Below are positions 1-6,345 of a DNA stretch of 64,000 bases, piece after piece. Every line of letters starts with the position of its first letter. The first letter of the stretch is position 1. Made by a program: the position numbers and the translations under genes. Origin of the DNA: a virus; the IMG/VR virus record IMGVR_UViG_3300025759_000063, positions 48,202 through 112,201 of that record. One strand, given 5' to 3'. Under the pieces are notes generated by a model. That model was not told where the DNA came from and did not search any database. It was given only the letters and a program-made list of their open reading frames with translations.

Positions 1-543
1 AGTATCAATTCCTCTATTTTCTAATATGAATCTTTGATTTAAATTATTTGCGTCTACTGTAAAGTTAGTTTTAAAAACAGTTCCTTCTATAACTTCAATT
101 GAATCAAAAACTGCAGTTCCATCTATTACTGGTACAGTAATATTATCTAAAATTGAAAATGTAAATACCAAATCTCCAAAATTTTCACTTCTACAAACAT
201 TTCCACTTTTTAATGTCACAAATTTTATAGTAGGATTGCTAATTGCTACTGAGAATGTAATGTTTGCTTTTGAGGATCTTCTTGACCTAGGAACATATCC
301 AATATTTCTTGCAAGAGAAACTATATTTTCCCTTAAAGTCGCACTATCAATAAAAACCTCATTACTTACCATATTAGCATTGTAAGAGGCAATATATGTA
401 TTATATGCTAACGTATCAATAATAATTGATAGATTTGAACCTTCAAAATCATAGTCAGTAAAATTTGAATTCGATTTTAGATAATCTCGAATTGATGTTT
501 TTATTTGATCGAAATCTAAATTTGTAAAGTTAACTAATGACAT
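1..543 (-). CDS. gp6: Baseplate wedge subunit gp6, N-terminal part (runs off window)
   Basis: Starts at the ATG at 541-543 and stays open for 181 codons to the left edge, so only the N-terminus is present. The motif DFEGSNLSIIIDTLAYNT near residue 33, followed by SNEVFIDSATLREN and a GYVPRSRRS stretch, is the typical beginning of T4-like gp6 proteins. In T4, gp6 forms the inner ring of the baseplate wedge with gp7, gp53 and gp25. The start overlaps the gp25 stop (TAATG), the usual 25-6 order in cyanophages and a sign of translational coupling. Seen: motifs and overlap. Inferred: the full-length product beyond the window. Confidence 0.9.
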   Translation of the reverse strand, partial: MSLVNFTNLDFDQIKTSIRDYLKSNSNFTDYDFEGSNLSIIIDTLAYNTYIASYNANMVSNEVFIDSATLRENIVSLARNIGYVPRSRRSSKANITFSVAISNPTIKFVTLKSGNVCRSENFGDLVFTFSILDNITVPVIDGTAVFDSIEVIEGTVFKTNFTVDANNLNQRFILENRGIDT

Positions 544-947
544 TATCGTACTGACTGTAGTGCAAAAGTAAGTTGTTGTGGTAACGCATCTATTCCAATA
601 ATATAATATCTAATAGTTACATTTAATTCATTTGCATCAATTTCTGAGGAGTTTATATCAACATTTATTAATTTTACTCTTGGTTCATAATTATTAATTG
701 TATTGGTAATTTCATCACGTAGTTCTAATTCAGTTATACTGCTAAGATTTTCAAAAAGACTTTTTGATAGATTAGAACCAAGATTTTGATTAAAAAATCT
801 TTCTCCACGTAAAGTCAATACTAGATTACGAATAGAGCGAGCAATAGATGTCTCGTTTCTAATATCAATGATATCAAATGTTATTGGATTCACCTGAAAA
901 GTCAGACTAATATCTTTAAATTGTTTACTGACTCGCTCTACTGGCAT
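543..947 (-). CDS. gp25: Baseplate wedge subunit gp25
   Basis: A 134-residue protein, close to T4 gp25 (132 aa). It has the GPW/gp25-family features: an N-terminal motif around RNETSIARSIRNLV, the RGERFFNQNLGS segment, and the diagnostic E-P-R core (NYEPRVKL, about residue 90). gp25 sits in the baseplate wedge next to gp6 and gp53 and helps to start sheath assembly. A TTG codon directly precedes the ATG; I prefer the ATG at 945-947. A late promoter lies 22 nt upstream, and the stop overlaps the gp6 start by one base. Confidence 0.92.
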   Translation of the reverse strand: MPVERVSKQFKDISLTFQVNPITFDIIDIRNETSIARSIRNLVLTLRGERFFNQNLGSNLSKSLFENLSSITELELRDEITNTINNYEPRVKLINVDINSSEIDANELNVTIRYYIIGIDALPQQLTFALQSVR

Positions 948-968
948 CAATAGACTCTAATTCTATCT

Positions 969-976
969 TATTTATC
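969..976 (-). promoter_or_regulatory. Late promoter (GATAAATA) for gp25-gp6
   Basis: The minus strand reads GATAAATA, an exact match to the cyanophage/T4 late consensus NATAAATA, 22 nt before the gp25 ATG. It overlaps the stop codon of the preceding gene. Confidence 0.75.
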
Positions 977-1226
977 ACCCAAAAATAGGTTCTGTACCGT
1001 ATTCCCAGTCATCATAATCATTATCATTGCGAATTTTTTCATGAATTTCTTTCTGAACAGCAAAATCATGCTTTTTTGGTGTCATATTGTCATTATTAAT
1101 CTCACGAAGCATTTGTTTTTTTAAATCTCCAGGTGTTTTGCTCCAATAATCTGCAATTAATCCACTTGTACCCCACATTTCTCTCATATAACTTGAATCG
1201 CGGTCTGGATTGGGGTGAATTGCCAT
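975..1226 (-). CDS. Conserved small cyanophage-type protein (83 aa)
   Basis: A soluble, charged 83-residue protein that begins MAIHPNPDRDSSYMREMWG and has no recognisable domain or membrane segment. The start has a strong Shine-Dalgarno (AAGGAGA, about 6 nt before the ATG), and a late promoter lies about 60 nt upstream. Its position directly before gp25 suggests late expression, perhaps as a minor virion or assembly factor; the function is unknown. Confidence 0.8.
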   Translation of the reverse strand: MAIHPNPDRDSSYMREMWGTSGLIADYWSKTPGDLKKQMLREINNDNMTPKKHDFAVQKEIHEKIRNDNDYDDWEYGTEPIFG

Positions 1227-1285
1227 CTGTTTTCTCCTTTTATAGGTTGAACAGAACTTTTTAAGGGGTTGCTATCCCTTATTTT

Positions 1286-1942
1286 TTATTTATTTTCACG
1301 CTCTTGTGCTGTCTTCCAATGATATTCGTCTTCATTACCCATTCCAAGGCGCTCATAACTATTTTCAACTTGGTAATATTGTGTTGAAACCTTAAAATCA
1401 GGTATTTTTGGTTCTGTAGGTGTCAGACTGTTGTCAAAAATACGCAATCTGTTGTTTGGATAGAGTGCAAATTGACCATTATTCAGTTCAATGAGGTTAT
1501 GAGATTTGTGTTCAGCAGGATTTTCACTCGTAGCCCAATCAACATAGTCTGGATCATGATGATAATTATCGATTGTGCAAATATAAGTACCTTTTTGAAT
1601 GCCATAATCGCGAGTATAGCATTCAAAATCCATACTTCCAATAAATTTTTTATCAATACTCACTACACCATAATCCATACAATTCCAAAATTGTAAATTT
1701 GGTAGGTTTAAGTCTGGATCTGGAGTTTCTGGACGAGACAAAAAGGCACTAATTGGCAATTTGTCATACATTGCGGCATATTCTGGTAAATATGTCTCAA
1801 AATAAAAAGCGCGTCCAGGAATCGACTTTGCCGAAACCCAAACGCCCTTTACAAATTCACCGTGCCCACTCTGATGGTCTGTAAGATATTCTTTACGAAC
1901 CCATATTTCTTTTGATGGGAGGTTAGTGATAAGACAACTCAT
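1286..1942 (-). CDS. Hypothetical protein (218 aa) upstream of the baseplate genes
   Basis: A 218-residue protein rich in aromatic residues (many Tyr, Trp, Phe), with no signal peptide or membrane helix. Repeated 'DFECYTRDYG' and 'TYICTIDNYHHDPDY' stretches look beta-rich. I do not recognise a family. Length and position (between a glycosyltransferase gene and gp25) match a conserved cyanophage late gene of unknown function. A weak late-promoter-like TTAAATAA lies upstream. Confidence 0.8.
   Translation of the reverse strand: MSCLITNLPSKEIWVRKEYLTDHQSGHGEFVKGVWVSAKSIPGRAFYFETYLPEYAAMYDKLPISAFLSRPETPDPDLNLPNLQFWNCMDYGVVSIDKKFIGSMDFECYTRDYGIQKGTYICTIDNYHHDPDYVDWATSENPAEHKSHNLIELNNGQFALYPNNRLRIFDNSLTPTEPKIPDFKVSTQYYQVENSYERLGMGNEDEYHWKTAQERENK
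1287..1294 (-). promoter_or_regulatory. Late promoter (AATAAATA)
   Basis: An exact NATAAATA match on the minus strand. It overlaps the 3' end of the 218-aa gene and lies about 60 nt before the ATG of the 83-aa gene. Confidence 0.6.
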
Positions 1943-1964
1943 TTTTTTTTAATGAATGTTTTAT

Positions 1965-2099
1965 TTAACCCCTACCCTGTCCGCGATACTTTTTCCTCTT
2001 TCCATTACGAGATGTTGCTGAAAGCAATGTGCGAGAAGAACGTCCTTGGCGAGTCTTTTTAGGTGCTCCTGGAACAAATGTAGTCTTATTATAAGCCAT
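1965..2099 (-). CDS. Small basic protein (44 aa)
   Basis: ATG at 2097-2099, TAA at 1965-1967, 44 residues starting MAYNKTTFVPGAPKKTRQ and ending KRKKYRGQGRG. It is strongly basic (Lys/Arg-rich) with no hydrophobic segment. Proteins of this size and sequence style recur in T4-like cyanophages beside this glycosyltransferase gene. It may bind nucleic acid or be a minor virion component (inference from charge). Spacing to its neighbours is tight. Confidence 0.75.
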   Translation of the reverse strand: MAYNKTTFVPGAPKKTRQGRSSRTLLSATSRNGKRKKYRGQGRG

Positions 2100-2115
2100 A
2101 AATTAAAATCTCCTA

Positions 2116-2892
2116 TCAAATTACACGAGTCTTTTCATGCCCAACACGAATTCGAGGATCGCACCAAATCTCAAATCCTTCTTCCTTTGCATCAAGACAG
2201 AATGAAACATCCTCTCCACACATATCTTGAACTGCACCAGATTCAAAGACTTGCATCTTAGGTGCAAACCATGGATACTCAAGATTCTCAAATACCCCGT
2301 TCTTAATTAATACCCAACCAAATCCTGTATAATCAACAGTAAATGGTTTACGACGCTTTGAAATACTCTCTACTGTTTCATGATTCATTACTCCACCATT
2401 GTTACGGAAATCTTCTTCCTCCAACCAATGTGCGACAGATGTTGTGCGTCCATCTTCTGTGGCATACCATCCAGCAGTAATTTCATGCTCTGTTCCATCC
2501 TCAGAAAGTGCAAGATCGCACAATTGCCAGAACTTGTTAGTGTCAAAGACAATATCCGAGTCAATCCAAAGTTGATAATCATATTTCAACTTTCCATCCC
2601 ATGGTACTTGCTTTGGACCTCTCAATACATTTGCTCCAAGACACTTGCAACGAGCAAAATTAACCATCGATGAATAATCTTGACTAATCTGAATACTCAT
2701 TCCATTCTGTACCATGTCAAAACATAATTGTACAAATGCTTTCAGAAAAATAAATGAACATCCACGACCAGGAAGACAGAATACAATTGACTTGCCTCGC
2801 ATCCGCTCCTTGATTGCTGTATAATCCCACTCCTCTCCTTCTGGTTTACTGGTAGTGGGTGCTTTTGCTTTTACTGTAAATCCTTTTGCCAT
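2116..2892 (-). CDS. GT-A-fold glycosyltransferase-like protein
   Basis: A 258-residue protein with a nucleotide-sugar-binding signature: hydrophobic strand plus DxD (YQLWIDSDIVFD, about residues 106-117), then conserved aromatic and acidic segments (TGFGWVLIKNGVFE, MCGEDVSFC) and a terminal GHEKTRVI. This layout is that of small phage GT-A enzymes resembling family-2 glycosyltransferases, which move sugars onto virion proteins, DNA bases or host glycans. The protein at 40044-40697 has the same DSD architecture. A late-type promoter variant lies 35 nt upstream. The substrate cannot be read from the sequence. Confidence 0.8.
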   Translation of the reverse strand: MAKGFTVKAKAPTTSKPEGEEWDYTAIKERMRGKSIVFCLPGRGCSFIFLKAFVQLCFDMVQNGMSIQISQDYSSMVNFARCKCLGANVLRGPKQVPWDGKLKYDYQLWIDSDIVFDTNKFWQLCDLALSEDGTEHEITAGWYATEDGRTTSVAHWLEEEDFRNNGGVMNHETVESISKRRKPFTVDYTGFGWVLIKNGVFENLEYPWFAPKMQVFESGAVQDMCGEDVSFCLDAKEEGFEIWCDPRIRVGHEKTRVI

Positions 2893-2926
2893 AATTGAAA
2901 TTAACTTTCAGTTCAATTTTACTCCC

Positions 2927-2933
2927 TATTTAG
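2927..2933 (-). promoter_or_regulatory. Late-promoter variant CTAAATA inside a CCCTA/TAGGG palindrome
   Basis: The minus strand reads CCCTAAATAGGG: the CTAAATA variant seen before other late genes, here inside a short inverted repeat, 35 nt upstream of the glycosyltransferase ATG. Confidence 0.45.
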
Positions 2934-2940
2934 GGTCTTG

Positions 2941-3141
2941 TCAATGTGACGAATTTAATTCTGCCATACGATTGACTGTGAGTTCCTCATATGATAGGTC
3001 ATCTACACAATACTCAGTCTTGAGTAGGCCTACCATATTATTCAGTGTCTTCCATGTAACACTGAACTCATCCTCACTGATAGAATGAAATATACACCTA
3101 TCCTTTGCATATATGTGATATACCTTGACTTGCTGGTTCAT
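2941..3141 (-). CDS. Conserved small cyanophage-type protein (66 aa)
   Basis: A 66-residue acidic protein starting MNQQVKVYHIYAKDRC, with a FSVTWKTLNNMVGLL segment and a final SYEELTVNR. It is a common type of small cyanophage protein of unknown function. An alternative start 12 codons upstream (ATG at 3175-3177) would overlap the previous stop as ATGA; I prefer the internal ATG from similarity of style, so the start is uncertain. Confidence 0.7.
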   Translation of the reverse strand: MNQQVKVYHIYAKDRCIFHSISEDEFSVTWKTLNNMVGLLKTEYCVDDLSYEELTVNRMAELNSSH

Positions 3142-3173
3142 AAAAAATACCTGAAAATTTTTTTCTTTCAGTC

Positions 3174-3329
3174 TCATTTCGATACTGCATTATATATCAC
3201 AATAATACAAAGTCCCAGTGCCGTAAACAAAGGAAATCGAAATACCTCGAAGAATCTCCCCGGATACCTTATTAACCACCCCGCAAAGATTACCTTCCAG
3301 AAATTCCAATACGGTCGGGGTTTTCTCAT
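3174..3329 (-). CDS. Small single-pass membrane protein (51 aa)
   Basis: Starts MRKPRPYWNFWKVIF after a good Shine-Dalgarno (GGAG, 9-nt spacing; ATG 3327-3329). It contains one hydrophobic segment at residues 35-46 (FTALGLCIIVIY) and an amphipathic, aromatic, positively charged N-terminus, so it probably sits in the inner or thylakoid membrane with the N-terminus inside. The stop overlaps an ATG of the next reading frame (ATGA). Function unknown. Confidence 0.65.
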   Translation of the reverse strand: MRKPRPYWNFWKVIFAGWLIRYPGRFFEVFRFPLFTALGLCIIVIYNAVSK

Positions 3330-3414
3330 GTTTTTTTTCTCCGCGAAATTTTTTTTCATTCTTTATATCTCTCTCGCGTTTTGTCACCTCTGTAGGTTAG
3401 GGTAGTGAGGGGTT

Positions 3415-3472
3415 TTTATAACGGCAGGGCGCCGCGGCGGTATAAACGACCCGGCATAATAACTGCCGAATA
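3415..3472 (-). other. GC-rich structured leader
   Basis: A GC-rich island (GGGCGCCGCGGCGG on the plus strand) bounded by CGGCAG/CTGCCG inverted repeats. On the minus strand it is followed by TTATAAAAA. It lies in the 195-bp non-coding stretch between the 83-aa gene (3525-3776) and the membrane-protein gene, and its base composition differs sharply from its surroundings. Possibly a structured 5' leader or processing site. Confidence 0.4.
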
Positions 3473-3479
3473 CGCATAC

Positions 3480-3514
3480 GAATAAGACTGCCCTAAGTAT
3501 CAACGAAGGGCAGT
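3480..3514 (-). terminator. Rho-independent terminator
   Basis: Minus strand: an 8-bp stem ACTGCCCT/AGGGCAGT, a 12-nt loop, then CTTATT. It lies 10 nt after the stop of the 3525-3776 gene. Confidence 0.65.
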
Positions 3515-3524
3515 ACAGTAAGCA

Positions 3525-3776
3525 TCAGTAATCGAACACGTCTGTGTCTAGTTCGATAGCGTTCACTGCGGGGTCAGCATACCTTACCCCATCAGGAGTT
3601 GCTACAGTGTTTAACTCTTTGAGTACACTCAGAAAATCCTCATAAGAATCGCATTTCTGAGCGAGATTATAAAGAAACTCATCATTCTGTATCCAGAGAG
3701 AAACATTCCAGGTTTCGTAGTTAGTCCAACCGTTGTAGGTGGTATCTGTGAGATTAGTTTGGAAAGTAGCAGTCAT
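3525..3776 (-). CDS. NYETWNV-motif protein (DUF7249-like)
   Basis: An 83-residue protein with the hallmark GWTNYETWNVSLWIQND near residues 16-32, found in a widespread family of small phage proteins (DUF7249-like) of unknown role. No membrane segment. It is preceded by 28-bp element copy 1 (core 45 nt upstream of the ATG) and followed by a terminator, so it is probably the last gene of a short transcription unit. Confidence 0.8.
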   Translation of the reverse strand: MTATFQTNLTDTTYNGWTNYETWNVSLWIQNDEFLYNLAQKCDSYEDFLSVLKELNTVATPDGVRYADPAVNAIELDTDVFDY

Positions 3777-3820
3777 TTAGGAACGAATGAGAGGTTAATT
3801 TAGTGGGGTTGTGCCCCTTA

Positions 3821-3848
3821 CACTACTAGAACACTTTAAGGGGCTCAG
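3821..3848 (-). promoter_or_regulatory. 28-bp intercistronic promoter-like element, copy 1
   Basis: Minus strand: ACTGAGCC, CTTAAAGTGT, then a TGTAAG -10-like hexamer. The element encodes the C-terminus (TEPLKVF) and the TAG stop of the preceding gene. The next ATG is 45 nt away. Confidence 0.7.
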
Positions 3849-4026
3849 TAACTGTTACCACTTCGGGGAACGTCCAACGGAACTCATAAAGTAGCTGCTC
3901 ATCACTAACACCTTCCAGATTTTCACGCATATAATCAGACAGTGCACATTCAAGGTCCGAAGGTGTCATTCCGTCGATAGTTGCCTCGACGAGAGCATCA
4001 ATCAAAATTTGACGATTAGCAAGCAT
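3826..4026 (-). CDS. Small acidic protein (66 aa), paralogous in style to the 5475-5720 protein
   Basis: A 66-residue acidic helical protein. The pattern DGMTPSDLECALSDYMREN...VSDEQLLYEF parallels DDMDTKTLMIMAYDVIMEN...YDEQQLKEEI in the 5475-5720 product, so the two look like diverged paralogues of one small cyanophage family. Its last seven residues and stop codon are encoded inside element copy 1. Function unknown. Confidence 0.75.
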   Translation of the reverse strand: MLANRQILIDALVEATIDGMTPSDLECALSDYMRENLEGVSDEQLLYEFRWTFPEVVTVTEPLKVF

Positions 4027-4089
4027 TTGAGTTACTTAAGGGGAAACGATTTAAGACTGTGAGAGGCACCTAGAAGCGCCTCTAAGGTA

Positions 4090-4242
4090 TCAGAACTCCA
4101 CGGGGAGTAGGGTAGGACCATCGGCGGCATAATTACCCGATTCGCTACCCTCACCGTCGCTCACAAGTGCATTCAGAATCTCAAGAATTTGAGTGCCAGT
4201 GTTACCTTGACGCAGGGCGGAGAGCATCAGTGTCTTGGACAT
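4090..4242 (-). CDS. Small protein (50 aa)
   Basis: ATG at 4240-4242, TGA at 4090-4092. MSKTLMLSALRQGNTGTQIL is followed by a conserved-looking EILNALVSD helix and an acidic/Gly-rich tail ending LLPVEF. Short cyanophage proteins of this form ('LR....G..IL..L..LV') are common; function unknown. It lies 19 nt after element copy 2. A GC-rich AGAGGC/GCCTCT hairpin without a T-run follows the stop. Confidence 0.65.
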   Translation of the reverse strand: MSKTLMLSALRQGNTGTQILEILNALVSDGEGSESGNYAADGPTLLPVEF

Positions 4243-4260
4243 GTTTGAGTCGGTTGCTTA

Positions 4261-4288
4261 CACTACTGCTACACTTTATGTGGCTCAG
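4261..4288 (-). promoter_or_regulatory. 28-bp intercistronic promoter-like element, copy 2
   Basis: A diverged copy (ATAAAGTGTAGC in the middle) with a TGTAAG -10-like hexamer. The downstream ATG is 19 nt away. Confidence 0.65.
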
Positions 4289-4298
4289 TAACTGTTAC

Positions 4299-4472
4299 TC
4301 ACCAACGGTCGGGTGTACTCAAGTCCTCAACATATGCCTCACACTTTTCCGCAGGTTCAAGCTTGAAGAGTTTCTCCCAATCAAGTTGATGAGGGTTAAA
4401 GTCTGCAAGTGCTTCAATCTCCAGAGTGATACGATAACGATGCTTCTGGGCCTGAAGATAACTGAGAGACAT
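4299..4472 (-). CDS. Small conserved protein (57 aa)
   Basis: ATG 4470-4472, TGA 4299-4301. A soluble, amphipathic protein: MSLSYLQAQKHRYRITLEIE, then DFNPHQLDWEKLF and a C-terminal CEAYVEDLSTPDRW. I recognise the style of a conserved cyanophage small protein but no function. It is the first gene on the minus-strand side of the gap that holds the candidate origin. Confidence 0.75.
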   Translation of the reverse strand: MSLSYLQAQKHRYRITLEIEALADFNPHQLDWEKLFKLEPAEKCEAYVEDLSTPDRW

Positions 4473-4540
4473 GATTCGCTCCTTTGTTGTGACTTGAGTA
4501 TTCTAGGATATCGGCGCCGAAATGTCAAGAATCGTCGGAG

Positions 4541-4548
4541 TATTTATC
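4541..4548 (-). promoter_or_regulatory. Possible late promoter (GATAAATA)
   Basis: An exact NATAAATA match about 70 nt upstream of the 57-aa gene. The spacing is longer than usual, so the match could be chance. Confidence 0.4.
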
Positions 4549-4600
4549 TGGCACGGTGACAATTTGCGGACCTTATGTGTGGGATTTTTGACCTTGTGGG

Positions 4601-4629
4601 TTGACAAAGTGCGGTCCTTATGTTATGCT
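4601..4629 (+). promoter_or_regulatory. Sigma70-like promoter on the plus strand, pointing into the repeats
   Basis: TTGACA (4601-4606), a 17-bp spacer and TATGCT (4624-4629) on the plus strand. No plus-strand gene follows; the predicted transcript would run into the 56-bp repeats and DnaA boxes. A near-duplicate segment (GCGGACCTTATGT, 4566-4578, versus GCGGTCCTTATGT, 4611-4623) precedes and overlaps it. Confidence 0.5.
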
Positions 4630-4638
4630 CGCTAAGAT

Positions 4639-4775
4639 CACAAGGTCCTGAGGGCTTTATACACAAGACTTGGAGGGCTTTATACTCAAGGGCCCACAAG
4701 GTCCTGAGGGCTTTATACACAAGACTTGGAGGGCTTTATACTCAAGGGCCCACAAGGTCCTGAGGGCTTTATACA
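4639..4775. repeat. 56-bp tandem repeats (iteron-like), 2.4 copies
   Basis: Two full copies (4639-4694 and 4695-4750) and a partial third (4751-4775). Each unit contains two half-repeats sharing GAGGGCTTTATAC, giving five occurrences of that word. The full copies are essentially identical. This is non-coding DNA in a block of otherwise tightly packed genes. See the origin finding. Confidence 0.9.
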
Positions 4776-4800
4776 AGATTTCAAGAGCTTTTCAATGAGT

Positions 4801-4841
4801 TTTTCCACAATTATCAACACTTTTCCACAAGATGTGGAAAA
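4801..4841. other. DnaA-box cluster (candidate replication origin core)
   Basis: TTTTCCACA at 4801-4809 and 4821-4829, its inverse TGTGGAAAA at 4833-4841, and TTATCAACA (one mismatch from the E. coli box) at 4811-4819. TTTTCCACA is the DnaA box known from cyanobacteria. A strongly AT-rich stretch (4842-4907) follows, as expected of an unwinding element. There is no gene from 4473 to 4922. Function inferred. Confidence 0.6.
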
Positions 4842-4892
4842 CTATAAAACTCTTAGCTATATTTTTTTAACCATTTATTAAATTAAAAACAT

Positions 4893-4923
4893 AAAAAAAA
4901 AAAAAAACACCCCTTGAGGGTGT
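4893..4923 (-). terminator. Rho-independent terminator with 15-T run
   Basis: Minus strand: stem ACACCC/GGGTGT, 5-nt loop, then 15 consecutive T. It immediately follows the stop of the 50-aa membrane-protein gene and closes the upstream operon before the origin region. Confidence 0.9.
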
Positions 4924-5075
4924 TACTTAGGTCTTATAATCTCCGAGGTAGTGTATAGTACATCAGAGAGAAATTGTCTCGTTGGTGGTGACTTTGCAAT
5001 CAACACAGAGACTAGAATAAGAATCAAAATCTTCACTTGGTTAGCATAGAAGTTTGCAGATCTTGTCTTATTCAT
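4923..5075 (-). CDS. Small membrane protein (50 aa)
   Basis: ATG 5073-5075, TAA 4923-4925. MNKTRSANFYANQ precedes a hydrophobic segment VKILILILVSVLIA (residues 14-27) and a polar tail ending TSEIIRPK. This is probably a single-pass inner-membrane or thylakoid protein. It sits 2 nt after the preceding gene, so they are co-transcribed, and is the last gene before the strong terminator. Function unknown. Confidence 0.75.
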   Translation of the reverse strand: MNKTRSANFYANQVKILILILVSVLIAKSPPTRQFLSDVLYTTSEIIRPK

Positions 5076-5077
5076 TC

Positions 5078-5410
5078 TCAACCCAGACGCATCGAAGAGA
5101 AGAAAGGAACGGTAGTTAGTCCTTGAACAGTGTTCATCTTAAGAAACCATTCTCCTGCTTTTTGGAATACACGATCACCACATTCTCCGTGTGCTTGAAG
5201 AATAGCATTCAGGCGAGACTTAGTGGTATTGGATTGCCAACCACCATCAAATAAGCGAAGAAAAGTCTCACCAATCTCTGCAATCTTTTTACCATGAAGG
5301 AATACAATAGAGAGATCATTTTGCTCATCATAGGTAACAACAGTATTGGCACTTTTCCAATTCTCGTTGTTAGTGATGGCATCATTCATTTGCTTTTCGA
5401 TCTTACGCAT
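5078..5410 (-). CDS. Hypothetical protein (110 aa)
   Basis: A 110-residue soluble protein with a core IVFLHGKKIAEIGE, then LFDGGWQSNTTKSRLNAIL, and a C-terminal VQGLTTVPFFSSMRLG. 'DGGW.S.TTKSRLNA' is typical of small conserved phage proteins of unknown function. Preceded by element copy 3 (31 nt). Confidence 0.8.
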   Translation of the reverse strand: MRKIEKQMNDAITNNENWKSANTVVTYDEQNDLSIVFLHGKKIAEIGETFLRLFDGGWQSNTTKSRLNAILQAHGECGDRVFQKAGEWFLKMNTVQGLTTVPFFSSMRLG

Positions 5411-5440
5411 TTGGTTTTTTTGTTTGAGGTTTCTGTCTTA

Positions 5441-5468
5441 CACTACTAGGACACTTTAAGTGGCTCAG
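5441..5468 (-). promoter_or_regulatory. 28-bp intercistronic promoter-like element, copy 3
   Basis: A consensus copy (ACTGAGCC, ACTTAAAGTGT) with TGTAAG at the -10 position, 6 nt after the upstream stop and 31 nt before the next ATG. Confidence 0.75.
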
Positions 5469-5474
5469 TGAGCA

Positions 5475-5720
5475 TTAGGAAATCAAATCTTCTAGAATCT
5501 CATCACCATAGCAATCGACAATTTCTTCCTTTAATTGTTGCTCATCATAGTCATTCAGATTCTCCATGATAACATCATAGGCCATAATCATCAGAGTTTT
5601 AGTATCCATATCATCAACAATCATCTGGGCATAATTATCACGGAGATTGGAGAGTTGATCAGGAGTAAGAGGCATGATTTCAGATTTGAGGATTTCGGTG
5701 TAAAGATTAGAGTCAGACAT
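5475..5720 (-). CDS. Small acidic protein (81 aa)
   Basis: An acidic, helical 81-residue protein. Motif: DDMDTKTLMIMAYDVIMENL, then YDEQQLKEEIVDCYGDEIL. It appears to be a paralogue of the 3826-4026 product. The start overlaps the preceding stop by 8 nt, indicating coupling. Function unknown; the family is common in cyanophages. Confidence 0.8.
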   Translation of the reverse strand: MSDSNLYTEILKSEIMPLTPDQLSNLRDNYAQMIVDDMDTKTLMIMAYDVIMENLNDYDEQQLKEEIVDCYGDEILEDLIS

Positions 5721-5904
5721 TGGTCAGATCATTGATAGTGAGGACATGAACATCAGGAACAGATTCATCAAAATGTTCGGACCATTCTTGATACGATGCA
5801 ACAGCATCATCAAGACGATTCTCATCTGTCAGTTTCATCACTTGTGCATGAATATCATCAAGAATGAGTGCCAACATCTTGTCTTTTTGATTGTTGTTCA
5901 TCAT
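5713..5904 (-). CDS. Small acidic protein (63 aa)
   Basis: Starts MMNNNQKDKMLALILDDIHA (two adjacent ATGs). It contains a YQEWSEHFDESVPDVHV segment and has no membrane helix. It lies 7 nt after the previous stop and overlaps the next gene by 8 nt, so it belongs to the same operon. Function unknown. Confidence 0.75.
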   Translation of the reverse strand: MMNNNQKDKMLALILDDIHAQVMKLTDENRLDDAVASYQEWSEHFDESVPDVHVLTINDLTNV

Positions 5905-5910
5905 CAGAAA

Positions 5911-6069
5911 TTAGAGAACTTGAAAGTCAGTGAAAATCTTAAGTTGTGTTGCAGTGAAGATTCTATCATCACTACATTTTGAATACTTTTCGCGTTCTAG
6001 ATCAACATAGGTTTCGAGTGCACTTTGTATTGCGCGATACTCATCATTTGACAATTCCAATTTCAGCAT
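5911..6069 (-). CDS. Small protein (52 aa)
   Basis: Start chosen at the ATG 6067-6069, one base after the upstream stop. The product begins MLKLELSNDEYRAIQSALET and ends ATQLKIFTDFQVL. It is a small helical protein of the type 'MLKLELT..E...L...LE', frequent in cyanophages. A start at 6093 is possible but would overlap the previous gene by 23 nt. Confidence 0.7.
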   Translation of the reverse strand: MLKLELSNDEYRAIQSALETYVDLEREKYSKCSDDRIFTATQLKIFTDFQVL

Positions 6070-6070
6070 A

Positions 6071-6298
6071 TCAATCAAAACGGGATGAAACATCTTTTCC
6101 TGGGTTTTCATAGAATGAAACAGTCTCTGTAATCTGCGAAACATCATATGTGAATTGAACCATCTTTCCATCCTTCAGAATACGATACTGAGTCAATTCT
6201 TTCCAGAATGGTTGACCATTATCATCCCAACTCTGACGCTTTTCTTTGACAGGAACAATCTCATAATCCTGATTCGTTTTTAATGAGGTGTAAATCAT
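6071..6298 (-). CDS. Hypothetical protein (75 aa)
   Basis: A 75-residue soluble protein beginning MIYTSLKTNQDYEIVPVKE, then QSWDDNGQPFWKELTQYRIL. Beta-rich and charged, no recognisable domain. It is the first gene after element copy 4 (20 nt), which probably drives this gene and the three tightly coupled genes after it. Confidence 0.75.
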   Translation of the reverse strand: MIYTSLKTNQDYEIVPVKEKRQSWDDNGQPFWKELTQYRILKDGKMVQFTYDVSQITETVSFYENPGKDVSSRFD

Positions 6299-6317
6299 CT
6301 TTTTCGTTTGAACGTCT

Positions 6318-6345
6318 CACTACTAGGACACTTTAAGGGGCTCAG
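6318..6345 (-). promoter_or_regulatory. 28-bp intercistronic promoter-like element, copy 4
   Basis: The TGA of ACTGAGCC is the stop codon of the upstream gene. This copy has a poor -10 (TGAGAC). The downstream ATG is 20 nt away. Confidence 0.65.

Noticed and set aside
4639-4775. CRISPR-like array
   Set aside because: The 56-bp units are contiguous with no unique spacers, and no cas genes are nearby; they are tandem iteron-like repeats.
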